Source: a virus. From it: a stretch of 45,671 nt of DNA. The position numbers and the translations under genes were made by a program. This document shows positions 24,311 through 32,568 of this stretch, piece after piece. The notes beneath the pieces were generated by a model. It did no database searches, was not told the origin of the DNA, and saw nothing but the letters and a program-made list of their open reading frames with translations. Each line of letters begins with the position of its first letter. The first letter of the stretch is position 1. The stretch lies in the IMG/VR virus record IMGVR_UViG_3300042691_034131, positions 1-45,671 of that record; one strand, given 5' to 3'.

Positions 24311-24944
24311 AAAATTTGGAGGGGAATTTATACCTGACATCGTAGAATATTTGAGAAGTTATATAACTTCTAATCCAAATGTCACGATAAGCATCGGTTG
24401 TGATTCGGTACAAAAAAGACGTAAAACAATCTATGCTGTTACGATAATGTTATATAATGTTGATTTCAAAAACGGTGCTCATTTAGTATTTTTCAGACAG
24501 AATATACAAAAGGTCAGAGATAATTTTGATAGACTGCAAAAGGAAGTCGAAATTCTTCAAGAGGTTGCTGAGTTTTTACAAACGGAACTCGAACCTTTTT
24601 ATAAACGTTCTGACCTAACTCTGATGGAACGAAGAAAATATAAATTTCACCTTAATAAGTGCAACGGTGATTATAGTCACTTACCCAACATGAATGAATA
24701 TGACTTCATAAAGAATCTCAGTCTGAATGATCATGAAACAGTTCAAGATTTCAAACTTGTTGACATCCACATTGACTTCAACCCATTCGAGGGTGGATCA
24801 AATTCAAGAGGTCACGCTACTAATAGATCATACCTTTCCTATAAGAGCTTTGTTCCTTGGCTTCGTGGAATGGGGTACAGAGTTTGGGCAAAACCGCTCA
24901 GCTTTGCTAGTACAAGTGCTGCAGATCTACTCTTACAAAATTAA
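24285..24944 (+). CDS. YkuK-like (DUF458) RNase H-fold protein
   Basis: Resembles the DUF458/YkuK family, predicted RNase H-like proteins of unknown substrate. The family start TISIGCDSVQKRRKTIYAVTI (34-54) includes the Asp40 that would sit in the active site. Near the C-terminus, LVDIHIDFNPFEGGSNS carries further acids, and GYRVWAKPLSFASTSAAD matches the family end. The length of 219 exceeds YkuK (about 170) because of a helical insert around 75-150. It overlaps the previous gene and is followed by the homing endonuclease. Nuclease activity is plausible, not proven. Confidence 0.78.
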   Translation: MKPLKERFKKFGGEFIPDIVEYLRSYITSNPNVTISIGCDSVQKRRKTIYAVTIMLYNVDFKNGAHLVFFRQNIQKVRDNFDRLQKEVEILQEVAEFLQTELEPFYKRSDLTLMERRKYKFHLNKCNGDYSHLPNMNEYDFIKNLSLNDHETVQDFKLVDIHIDFNPFEGGSNSRGHATNRSYLSYKSFVPWLRGMGYRVWAKPLSFASTSAADLLLQN

Positions 24945-24973
24945 AGAATTTCATCTGCAGGGGAGGAGGATTC

Positions 24974-24984
24974 CAATATATACT
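24974..24984 (+). promoter_or_regulatory. Late-like motif before homing endonuclease
   Basis: CAATATATACT ends two bases before the ATG at 24987; like the site at 24077, it is too close for an ordinary leader. Confidence 0.35.
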
Positions 24985-24986
24985 AT

Positions 24987-25748
24987 ATGGAAACATACTT
25001 TATATTATATAAAACGACTAATTTAATTAATGGCAAGAGTTATATAGGTATACATAAAACTAATAATCTGAACGATGGATATTTAGGTAGTGGTTTTGCT
25101 ATAACGGAAGCAATTGAAAAATATGGGAAAGATAATTTTAAAAGAGAAATTTTAGAATTTTGTGACTCATATGATGAATTATTGGAACTTGAAAAGATAT
25201 ATGTTGATAAAAATTGGGTAAAAGATAAATCCAATTATAACTTAAAAACTGGTGGACAAAGTTTTGGTATTTTATCAGAAGAATCTAGAAATAAGATATC
25301 TGAAACCTTGAAAAGAAAATATAAAGATGGTGAAATTGTTATTAATAGAAGATATGGATTTGAACCTTGGAATAAAGGATTAAATGGGGTTTACAGCGAA
25401 GAATACAAACTTAAAATATCAGAAGGTTTAAAAGGCAGAAAACCTTGGAACAAAGGAGAAAAAGAATTACAAATAGCTTGGAATAAAGGATTACAATTGG
25501 GACCTATGACAGAAGAAGAGAAAGAGAAGAGATCAAAAACTTTGAAAGAAAGATATAAAAATATAGAACACCACTGTAAAGGCAAAGAGCCTTGGAACAA
25601 AGGTAAATGTGGAGTTCAGCAAGCTTGGAATAAGGGTATTGAAATGGAAAAAATCGAATGCCCTCATTGTGGTAAATACTGTGACAAGTTGAATGCTAAA
25701 AAATGGCATTTCGATAATTGTAAAAAAAGAGGGGAAGAAGTTATTTAG
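24987..25748 (+). CDS. GIY-YIG homing endonuclease with WNKG repeats
   Basis: A free-standing homing endonuclease of the Seg/I-TevI type that cuts DNA to spread its own gene. The GIY-YIG domain is at 1-95: ILYKTTNLINGKSYIG (6-21) and GYLGSG (31-36), with Glu70 as a probable catalytic acid. The usual GIY is replaced by ILY. DNA-binding NUMOD3-like segments follow, such as LSEESRNKISETLKRKYKDG and YSEEYKLKISEGLKG. Five WNKG repeats occur with Trp at 128, 154, 165, 203 and 214. A C-terminal zinc finger has Cys225, Cys228, His241 and Cys245. Its gene lies between YkuK-like and BFN genes without disrupting either. No intron boundary is seen, so it is probably intergenic. Confidence 0.9.
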   Translation: METYFILYKTTNLINGKSYIGIHKTNNLNDGYLGSGFAITEAIEKYGKDNFKREILEFCDSYDELLELEKIYVDKNWVKDKSNYNLKTGGQSFGILSEESRNKISETLKRKYKDGEIVINRRYGFEPWNKGLNGVYSEEYKLKISEGLKGRKPWNKGEKELQIAWNKGLQLGPMTEEEKEKRSKTLKERYKNIEHHCKGKEPWNKGKCGVQQAWNKGIEMEKIECPHCGKYCDKLNAKKWHFDNCKKRGEEVI

Positions 25749-25755
25749 TAAATTA

Positions 25756-25786
25756 TTGTAAATTAGAAAAACTTTTGTTATATTTG
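25756..25786 (+). promoter_or_regulatory. Strong host-like promoter for the BFN gene
   Basis: TTGTAA (25756-25761), 17-base spacer, TATATTTG (25779-25786), 29 bases ahead of the ATG at 25816. Confidence 0.75.
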
Positions 25787-25815
25787 TGTATAATAATCAT
25801 TGAAATTAAAAAAAT

Positions 25816-26409
25816 ATGAAACTCAAAGAACTCAAAATAGTGGGATTGTCTTATTCACAGACTCAAGTTGGTTCGTATGTATTGGTGATGTCAGAAAAAA
25901 GAGGAAAAAAGAAACTCCCCATAATAATAAATCAAGATACTGCTCAATATATTGCTTTGAAACTAGAAAGTGTCAAGGTAAAAAGACCACTCACTTTCGA
26001 TTTATTCAAAAACCTGACAGATAGACTCGGTGCTGACTTGTATCAAATTCATATTACAAACATCCTTGAAGGAGTTTTTTATGTTAAATTGGTATTTCAC
26101 AATATGGTAGAAGAGTTCGAAATCGAATCATCTATCTCGGATGCTGTTTGTTTATCTGTAGCATATAAATGTCCTGTATTTTGTTCAAAAGAAGTTCTTG
26201 ATATCGCGGGTATTCTTATGGATGATGATGGTTCGATGTCAGAAGAACAGTATGAAGAGAACCACAAGAAAAGAGATTATTCTTCTATCATCAGTATAGA
26301 AAACCTCGAAAAAATGCTAGATAAAGCTATCGAAAATGAAGAGTATGAAATCGCTTCCCAACTGAGGGACAGAATTGTCGAACTAAAAGAAAAATCAAAA
26401 TCAAAATAA
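25816..26409 (+). CDS. BFN-UVR protein (bifunctional nuclease family)
   Basis: Matches the Bacteroidota form of the bifunctional nuclease family (DUF151), about 200 residues with a UVR tail. The BFN domain covers 1-140 with RPLTFDLF (57-64), a beta-rich middle VFYVKLVFHNMVEEFEIESS and SDAVCLSVAYKCPVF (108-122). The UVR motif at 162-192 (LEKMLDKAIENEEYEIAS) is a helical hairpin used for protein contacts in UvrB/UvrC. This looks like a captured host gene. Its stop overlaps the Dam start (26409), so the two are translated together. It could support DNA repair or degradation of host DNA; biochemical activity in this family is poorly defined. Confidence 0.9.
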   Translation: MKLKELKIVGLSYSQTQVGSYVLVMSEKRGKKKLPIIINQDTAQYIALKLESVKVKRPLTFDLFKNLTDRLGADLYQIHITNILEGVFYVKLVFHNMVEEFEIESSISDAVCLSVAYKCPVFCSKEVLDIAGILMDDDGSMSEEQYEENHKKRDYSSIISIENLEKMLDKAIENEEYEIASQLRDRIVELKEKSKSK

Positions 26410-27227
26410 TGCCGGTAAGTTATATAGGTGGAAAATCAAAGATCGGAAAATGGATAAGAAATTATATTCCAAATGACATAGAAACATATGTTGAGTGTTT
26501 CGGTGGGATGTACTGGACTTTTTTTTGTCTCGAACTACCTAAGTTCAAAAATTTAAAGACTGTTGTTTATAACGATTTCAATCCATTAAATGTTAATGTT
26601 TTCAATTGTCTGAGGAATCATAAAGAGTTTCTAAAAGTTATTAACACTTATCAGTCTCAAGATAAAGAATTATTCAATAAATTTCAGAAAGAATTGTTCG
26701 ATCCAAACTTCAAACTTGATCTCTCAGAACCTGATTATCATTCTGCTTCGAAGTATCTTTATTTGTTAACTCAAGTTTGGTCGGGTACTAATCCAGAAAG
26801 ATCAAAATTTATTGACTTGAAGGGAAAATACAAATCGAAATTCGACTCTTTCAAAGACAAACTAAAAAATCCAAAATGGCAAGCACTTTTTGAAAAGATT
26901 ACTGTTGTTGAAAATCTAGACTTCGAAGATGTCATAAAAAAATATGATAGTTCTAATACTTATTTTTATTGTGATCCACCTTACTATAAAACTGAAAATT
27001 ATTACGCGAATCATGAGTTTGGACTCTCCACTCATGAAAGACTTGCAAACTGTTTGAAATCTACACAAGGTAAATTTTCACTTAGTTATTATTATTTCGA
27101 CAATTTGAGTGAATGGTTCCCTGAAGATAAATTTACTTGGACAAATAGACAATTTGCTAAAGCTGCTATGGCTACCGCTGGTAAAACACAAAATAAAGCT
27201 ACTGAGCTTCTAATAATGAATTATTAA
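26409..27227 (+). CDS. dam: D12-class N6-adenine DNA methyltransferase
   Basis: Transfers methyl from S-adenosylmethionine to adenine in DNA. It shows the Dam-type order: YIGGKSKIGKWI (5-16, motif X), VECFGGMYW (28-36, motif I), YNDFNPLN (54-61, motif II) and the catalytic YCDPPYY (187-193, motif IV). The 272 length is normal. Motif I lacks one Gly of the common FxGxG, but the DPPY motif is intact. The target site cannot be read. No restriction endonuclease is adjacent, so it is probably an orphan methylase that protects phage DNA. It is coupled to BFN upstream (overlap of one base) and 27229 downstream. Confidence 0.92.
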   Translation: MPVSYIGGKSKIGKWIRNYIPNDIETYVECFGGMYWTFFCLELPKFKNLKTVVYNDFNPLNVNVFNCLRNHKEFLKVINTYQSQDKELFNKFQKELFDPNFKLDLSEPDYHSASKYLYLLTQVWSGTNPERSKFIDLKGKYKSKFDSFKDKLKNPKWQALFEKITVVENLDFEDVIKKYDSSNTYFYCDPPYYKTENYYANHEFGLSTHERLANCLKSTQGKFSLSYYYFDNLSEWFPEDKFTWTNRQFAKAAMATAGKTQNKATELLIMNY

Positions 27228-27228
27228 T

Positions 27229-27615
27229 ATGTGGGTGGTGATCGCAAAAAAAGGTTTGGATGTACATAGGGATGAATTAATTTCAGATTTACTCGGAGAA
27301 GAAAAACAAGATTTACCCGAATTTTTTGTTGTTAAACCATCATCATCTTATCGATATAACGTAAGTTCAAATCTCTCGAGTGCTAAAGTTTATAAACAAA
27401 AGGCTTCCTGTGAAAGATTAGTCAAAAAGTTTAACAATGCACTTAAAGATATGAACAGAAGTCCATTCTATTGGATCAAAGATTATAAACTTTCTGTCAG
27501 AAAAGTAACACATGAGGAATGGAATATTATGTGTGATCAAGAACAATCGAGGTTAGAAAGGAGTTATCTTTACCAAAAACAAAAAATTGAAGAAAAGAGA
27601 AGATCATTCAAATGA
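27229..27615 (+). CDS. Hypothetical protein (128 aa)
   Basis: Not recognised. It starts with a beta strand and helix (MWVVIAKKGLDVHRDEL), and the middle carries a basic helix (YKQKASCERLVKKFNNALKD). It ends with a charged helix rich in Arg, Gln and Lys. It starts one base after the methylase stop and overlaps the next gene by four bases. It therefore belongs to the BFN-dam operon. Perhaps a small nucleic-acid-binding accessory protein. Confidence 0.68.
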   Translation: MWVVIAKKGLDVHRDELISDLLGEEKQDLPEFFVVKPSSSYRYNVSSNLSSAKVYKQKASCERLVKKFNNALKDMNRSPFYWIKDYKLSVRKVTHEEWNIMCDQEQSRLERSYLYQKQKIEEKRRSFK

Positions 27616-27890
27616 TTAAATCCAAGACTTGGGTAAAAGATAGATATTTTGAATACAGACCAGGTGACTTGGTTAAATTGGTCCGAAAGAAAGAAAATGG
27701 GCACCCAAGAGCTCTTCAATTGGGGGTGATTTACTTAGTGATAAAAGTTGAAAATGATGATTTATTCTTGAGGAATCAACGATCATCAGAGGGTACTGAT
27801 TTTTCGATTATTAAGGTAAATAAGAATTATTTCGTACCAATTGAGAAAATGAGAGATGAAATGATAAAAGATATATTGGGACATGATTAA
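27612..27890 (+). CDS. Small SH3-like hypothetical protein (92 aa)
   Basis: Not recognised by name. The pattern YRPGDLVKLVRKKENGHP, then GVIYLVIKVENDDLFLRN, looks like a small SH3-like beta barrel, similar in kind to the next gene. It overlaps both neighbours by a few bases (27612 and 27883 starts), so the three small genes are read as a coupled string after dam. Confidence 0.65.
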   Translation: MIKSKTWVKDRYFEYRPGDLVKLVRKKENGHPRALQLGVIYLVIKVENDDLFLRNQRSSEGTDFSIIKVNKNYFVPIEKMRDEMIKDILGHD

Positions 27891-28095
27891 GGTAGGTGAT
27901 TTAGTTATAAAAAATACTGGTGGAAACAAAATGAAAGTTGTTTCGATTAGTAATGGATTTGCTGAATGTGTTTGGTTTACTGAATGTTTCAATCAGGAAT
28001 ATTTCGATATAAAAAATTTAGTCGGCGTATCGGATTATCCCGCTCTACTTAAGAACTACTATCGACAAGATAAAATAAATAAAATTTTGAATTAG
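27883..28095 (+). CDS. DUF2158-like small protein (70 aa)
   Basis: Resembles the DUF2158 (YodC-type) family. VGDLVIKNTGGNKMKVVSIS is followed by AECVWFTECFNQEYF, matching that family's GDxVxLKSGG...M...V, then C-x-WF layout. Function of the family is unknown; size and fold suggest a small beta barrel. It is the last gene of the BFN-dam string, overlapping the previous gene by eight bases. No terminator was seen before the structural gene at 28154. Confidence 0.68.
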   Translation: MIKVGDLVIKNTGGNKMKVVSISNGFAECVWFTECFNQEYFDIKNLVGVSDYPALLKNYYRQDKINKILN

Positions 28096-28117
28096 GTATT
28101 TCTGAGAAATGGGTATA

Positions 28118-28130
28118 AGTTATATATACT
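28118..28130 (+). promoter_or_regulatory. Late-like promoter motif
   Basis: AGTTATATATACT, 23 bases ahead of the first large structural gene at 28154. Best-placed example of the motif relative to a start codon. Confidence 0.55.
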
Positions 28131-28153
28131 CAAGAAAAATATAACTAATAGTA

Positions 28154-30313
28154 ATGGCTAGAATTGCCGTAGATCAAACCGCTACCGGACCAACTACACT
28201 TATTAACTCATATGACCAAACAAAATGGAGCTTGGGTTCAATAATAAAGCAATACACTGGTTCACAATCAACTGATAATTTCATCGGTCCGATGAAAATA
28301 GCACAAGCCAGACCACTTGAGGAGTCTGGTTCCGCTCAACTAAGTTTCATTGATGGATTTGCTTGGTCCTCAAGGTACGATTGGATTTTTGGTATTCAAA
28401 ATACAACCGTTGGCACAACAAGAGCTATTGTGGCCTATCTCTATGATAGGGTTCTTAGTGTTTACACATGGAGGGGTTTCGTAACTATTACACTCAATAC
28501 AGCTGCCACACATACTAATAGTGGTTTTTCTGTACAATATTACACCCACACCACTGGCACCGTTGCCGTTTCAGGAAACGTTGTTACTGGAACTGATACA
28601 CAGTTCACATCAGAAAGGATTGCAGTTGGTGCTAGAATAGGATTTGGTTCAACCGATCCAACTCTCATAACTGCTTGGTACGTCATTTCCGGTATAGGTA
28701 GTAATACATCCATAACCCTTTCACAAGTTTTAACATCCAATGTATCCGCAGGCACATCTTATGTGATTGAGGAGATAAGAATCGCTATTGTCACCACCAA
28801 TTCAACACTCGCCAATGGTGGATTATTTGTTGCTAAAGGTATTAACTGGGATGATTTCAGTCCGGGCGGTACAACAATATCGGCATCAGCAGCATCAACC
28901 GATAACTTAAAGTTGACATATTGGTTAGCTGATAGAACAACGATACAAAATACTACAGCTAGATGTGCAGCAGTTGATGGAACCACACAATCGAATTTCA
29001 ATGGACTCACACATAGTTTATACGTTATTGATTCCACTGGCGCGAAAGTTTTTGCTTATAATTTACGAGCTAATGATACCATAACGAGTGGTAAAATGGC
29101 GCTTACTGCTAGTAATATTATTTTTACGTTCACACAGTCATTTACAGGAACCGTAGGACAAGCTAACAATGGAGTAATTGTAAGTGCTAGTCATTCAGTC
29201 GGATCCGGTGTCAAATCTTTATATTTCACAACAACCACAAGATTTTATAGAGCAGACTTGTCGAATATCACACAAGGTAATACATCGTGGCAATCGGATA
29301 ACAGAGCAGAGACAACACCTGGTGGTTCTAATACTATGGGTGTAACATCAGTTATGAACACAATAGACTACGACTCAGAAACTGATAGATTTATTTTATT
29401 GACAACTGGTGGTAGTAGTTTGAGATCATATTACACACGATACCCCGCAAACTCTGGTGACCAATTTGATTATGGATTCCTAAACAACTTTCAGAATCTT
29501 GATGGTTCAACGGCTGATCCGAGGGCGGTCTCCTTACCCTATAATACACAGGCTTCTAATACGTTCTCGAAAACTATTAACGGCATAACTCACTTGGTGA
29601 GACTAGGTACTTCCGCCACTCTTGGACTACACGCAATATTCGCTATACCCGTATCAGCTCACTGGGATTTTGCTTCATACACAAATGAAGTTGCTATTTC
29701 TCCTGTGATCAATACATTCAATATACATAAGTTTCATAGACTTATAATAAACCAAGTTCGTACACTCGGACAAGATCCCTTTACAGTGCCAACGAATGCA
29801 ATAAGGGCTTATTACCGAACTTCTGGAATTAGCGATAATAGTGGTTCATGGACATTGATTGGATCCACCGGTGATTTATCATTGGTGACTGGTACGAGTG
29901 AGATACAGTTTAAGTTTGAGTTTCAAATGCTTGGCAATAGTTTCGGGATACCAGCAAGATTACTTGGATTTACTCTTATTTATGATGACCTTTCCACTGA
30001 TTCACACTATGAACCATCGGTAACATATTCTGACATAAACAGCAAAAGATTTGCTTGGAGATTTGCAATACCTTTTGGAACAACTGTACCTGCATTGAGA
30101 ATTAGATTATATGATGCTAGTACAAATGGTAATTTGTTAGATGATACTTCTACCTCCCAATCATATGGTACATTTCAAACTTCCACTGATGGTGGTTCAA
30201 CTTGGGGAACTTATAGTACTTCAGATAAGACAAATGAAGATACCTATATAAGATATACCCCCACAAGCTTGGCGGATAATATAAGAGTCAGGTCTTTACT
30301 AACTTTGAATTGA
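28154..30313 (+). CDS. Large structural protein, tandem copy 1 (719 aa)
   Basis: A probable virion or tail protein, first of three related genes in a row. The shared layout is: an N-terminal block with DQTKWSLGSIIKQYT (21-35); a DWIFG block near 76-80; THTTGTVAVSGNVVTG then RIAVGARIGFG (131-165); TSYVIEEIRI; a beta-rich middle with KSLYFTTTTRFYRADLS; and ISPVI. The C-terminal block carries IQFKFEFQMLGNSFGIP and ends with the DKTNEDTYIRYTP segment. The whole looks beta-rich, without signal peptide or catalytic motif. The related genes start four and one bases after each stop, so all three are one unit. They could be baseplate, fibre or decoration proteins; collagen-like fibres lie nearby. Confidence 0.85.
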   Translation: MARIAVDQTATGPTTLINSYDQTKWSLGSIIKQYTGSQSTDNFIGPMKIAQARPLEESGSAQLSFIDGFAWSSRYDWIFGIQNTTVGTTRAIVAYLYDRVLSVYTWRGFVTITLNTAATHTNSGFSVQYYTHTTGTVAVSGNVVTGTDTQFTSERIAVGARIGFGSTDPTLITAWYVISGIGSNTSITLSQVLTSNVSAGTSYVIEEIRIAIVTTNSTLANGGLFVAKGINWDDFSPGGTTISASAASTDNLKLTYWLADRTTIQNTTARCAAVDGTTQSNFNGLTHSLYVIDSTGAKVFAYNLRANDTITSGKMALTASNIIFTFTQSFTGTVGQANNGVIVSASHSVGSGVKSLYFTTTTRFYRADLSNITQGNTSWQSDNRAETTPGGSNTMGVTSVMNTIDYDSETDRFILLTTGGSSLRSYYTRYPANSGDQFDYGFLNNFQNLDGSTADPRAVSLPYNTQASNTFSKTINGITHLVRLGTSATLGLHAIFAIPVSAHWDFASYTNEVAISPVINTFNIHKFHRLIINQVRTLGQDPFTVPTNAIRAYYRTSGISDNSGSWTLIGSTGDLSLVTGTSEIQFKFEFQMLGNSFGIPARLLGFTLIYDDLSTDSHYEPSVTYSDINSKRFAWRFAIPFGTTVPALRIRLYDASTNGNLLDDTSTSQSYGTFQTSTDGGSTWGTYSTSDKTNEDTYIRYTPTSLADNIRVRSLLTLN

Positions 30314-30317
30314 TACT

Positions 30318-32567
30318 ATGTTATATAAAGCGATAGAACAATTATGTACCGGTTCGGTAAGCTCGATAAGTTCTTACACATCATCCAATTGGGTTTTGGG
30401 CACAAATATAAGAATGTATCAAAAAGAGCCACTAACCATACTAACACCAACTTCAAACTTTATAGGACCAAATGTCAATTCAAAAGTAGGTATGGCGGAA
30501 CAATCAACAGCTATAAATGGTGTGCTCTCTTGTGGTTTGACCTGGTCAAGTACTATTGATTGGATTTTTATTATCGAAGCAGTAGGGACAATCACAAAAA
30601 GGGTTAATTTGTACGTATACGATAGAATTACTGGTCTTTATGGATATCGCGGGTTTATCACATTCACAAGACCAGTTGCTATAGCCAGTGCCGCGGTGAA
30701 TAGGGGATTTATTGTTGCTTACTATACCCACACTACTGGTACAGTAGGTGTTAGTGCTGATACCGTTACGGGATCAGGAACACTTTTTGTCACTCAAAGA
30801 ATAGCAGTGGGTGCTAGAATCGGTTTCGGGACCACTGATCCAACAAGGGTCACAAGATGGTATTACATTCGTAGTATAGATAGTGACACTTCTATCAGAC
30901 TAACATTTAATGTGTCCGACACAATAGGATCAGGCACTTCTTATGTGATTGAAGAGCTAAGAATTATCTTACTCGATGCTGTTCTTTCTGTACAATATAA
31001 CTCACCACTTTCTGGTTTATTCATTGCTAAAGGTGTAAACTTTGACGATTTTTCATTAGGTGGTACAACAATACCCGCCTCAAATGGTGGAATAGATAAT
31101 CTTAAACTGTGTTATCAATTAACTGATAGCTATAGAACTAATGGTACATTTAGTCAAGCTGGTACGGTTTCAAATCAGAATCCCGAAAGTGCTGATTTGG
31201 ATGGGCCGAGAAAAACAGATTTCGATGGTCTTACACATTCTTTGTATGTCATAGATAATAGTCAGCTTTTCAGCACTACCTATAGGTTGTATGTTTATAA
31301 CGTAAGAGCAAACGATACAATAACATCTGGAAGGATGGCATTAACTTCAAGTAATGTGCAAATAACTGGTCCACTCACATTGACTGGTGCTCTATCCACC
31401 GTCAATACCATTGGAAATGTTGCTTGCATAGCTACTACCAAACATGGCCCCGGTTCTGGTTCAAAATCTTTATATTTTTGCACACCCACAAGATTTTACA
31501 GAGTCGATCTGTCTAACATTTATCATGGTAAACCAAATTGGATTTCCAATGTCAGAGCAGAAATACCAACGGGTACCACAAATACGGTGCCCATAAGTTC
31601 AAATATGTGGGCGATAAGTTATGATGAAGAGTCAGATAGATTTATCATACATACCATTTCAAGTGCGGTTGGGTTCAAATATTATTATACTAGATATGGA
31701 GAACAAACATCAGATAGGTTTGATTACTCCCTCGGACTTCCCTTAAATTACGCTGATGGTTCCACATCAGATCCAAGATCTATTCCGATTGTATCCAATA
31801 TGACCACTACGCACAATTGGATAGCAATGATTTCTTTAAATGGATTGACACATGTAGTCAAATGGGGACAAAATCTAGTAGGTTACGCTAATATATTTTC
31901 AGTCCCATACGCTAGTCATTGGGAATACTCCACATCAACAGGAGAAGTGGCAATATCACCAGTCATAAATATAAGCAACCTTGATAAATTCCTTAGAATA
32001 TCAATTATGGATTTGACTTATTTGGGTATAGACCCATTTGTCACAGTAATAAATAGGTTGAGAACTTATTGTAGAACCTCGGGCATAGATGACAATAGTG
32101 GAAGTTGGGTTTATATAGATGATAGTGGGGATTTATCTAATATAGACCAATCTAATCAAATACAATTCAAGTTTGAGTTTCAGATACTTGGTATGAACTT
32201 CAATATTCCACCACGATTCATAGGGTTTAATCTGATTTATAAAGAACTTGTAACGGACGAACATTATCAATTATCTGTAGGTAAATCGGACGAGGACACC
32301 AAAAGATTCGTTTGGAGATTTTCGACAGCATTCGGTGTCACTGTATCCACCTTGAGAGTAAGGATATATGATAATTACACCGACAATCTTTTAGTGGATG
32401 ACAACACATCTAATCCAACTGGCACTTTTCAAAAATCTGTAGATAATGGGTTTTCTTGGGCGACTTATAGCTCGGAGGATAAAACTAATGAAACTACCTA
32501 TATAAGATATAAACCATTAAGATTATCTGATACGGTTGATGTCAGACCAATACTAACTTTATTATAA
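30318..32567 (+). CDS. Large structural protein, tandem copy 2 (749 aa)
   Basis: Paralogue of the flanking genes, the longest and most diverged copy. It shares YYTHTTGTVGVSADTVTG, RIAVGARIGFGTTDPT and TSYVIEELRI with copy 1. The C-terminal block IQFKFEFQILGMNFNIPPRF is also kept, and the end DKTNETTYIRYKP. Differences lie mostly in the N-terminal 100 residues and the middle, where extra segments occur. If these proteins assemble, the copies may form a heteromer or recognise different targets. It starts four bases after copy 1 ends. Start ATG 30318; no other start is better. Confidence 0.85.
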   Translation: MLYKAIEQLCTGSVSSISSYTSSNWVLGTNIRMYQKEPLTILTPTSNFIGPNVNSKVGMAEQSTAINGVLSCGLTWSSTIDWIFIIEAVGTITKRVNLYVYDRITGLYGYRGFITFTRPVAIASAAVNRGFIVAYYTHTTGTVGVSADTVTGSGTLFVTQRIAVGARIGFGTTDPTRVTRWYYIRSIDSDTSIRLTFNVSDTIGSGTSYVIEELRIILLDAVLSVQYNSPLSGLFIAKGVNFDDFSLGGTTIPASNGGIDNLKLCYQLTDSYRTNGTFSQAGTVSNQNPESADLDGPRKTDFDGLTHSLYVIDNSQLFSTTYRLYVYNVRANDTITSGRMALTSSNVQITGPLTLTGALSTVNTIGNVACIATTKHGPGSGSKSLYFCTPTRFYRVDLSNIYHGKPNWISNVRAEIPTGTTNTVPISSNMWAISYDEESDRFIIHTISSAVGFKYYYTRYGEQTSDRFDYSLGLPLNYADGSTSDPRSIPIVSNMTTTHNWIAMISLNGLTHVVKWGQNLVGYANIFSVPYASHWEYSTSTGEVAISPVINISNLDKFLRISIMDLTYLGIDPFVTVINRLRTYCRTSGIDDNSGSWVYIDDSGDLSNIDQSNQIQFKFEFQILGMNFNIPPRFIGFNLIYKELVTDEHYQLSVGKSDEDTKRFVWRFSTAFGVTVSTLRVRIYDNYTDNLLVDDNTSNPTGTFQKSVDNGFSWATYSSEDKTNETTYIRYKPLRLSDTVDVRPILTLL

Positions 32568-32568
32568 A

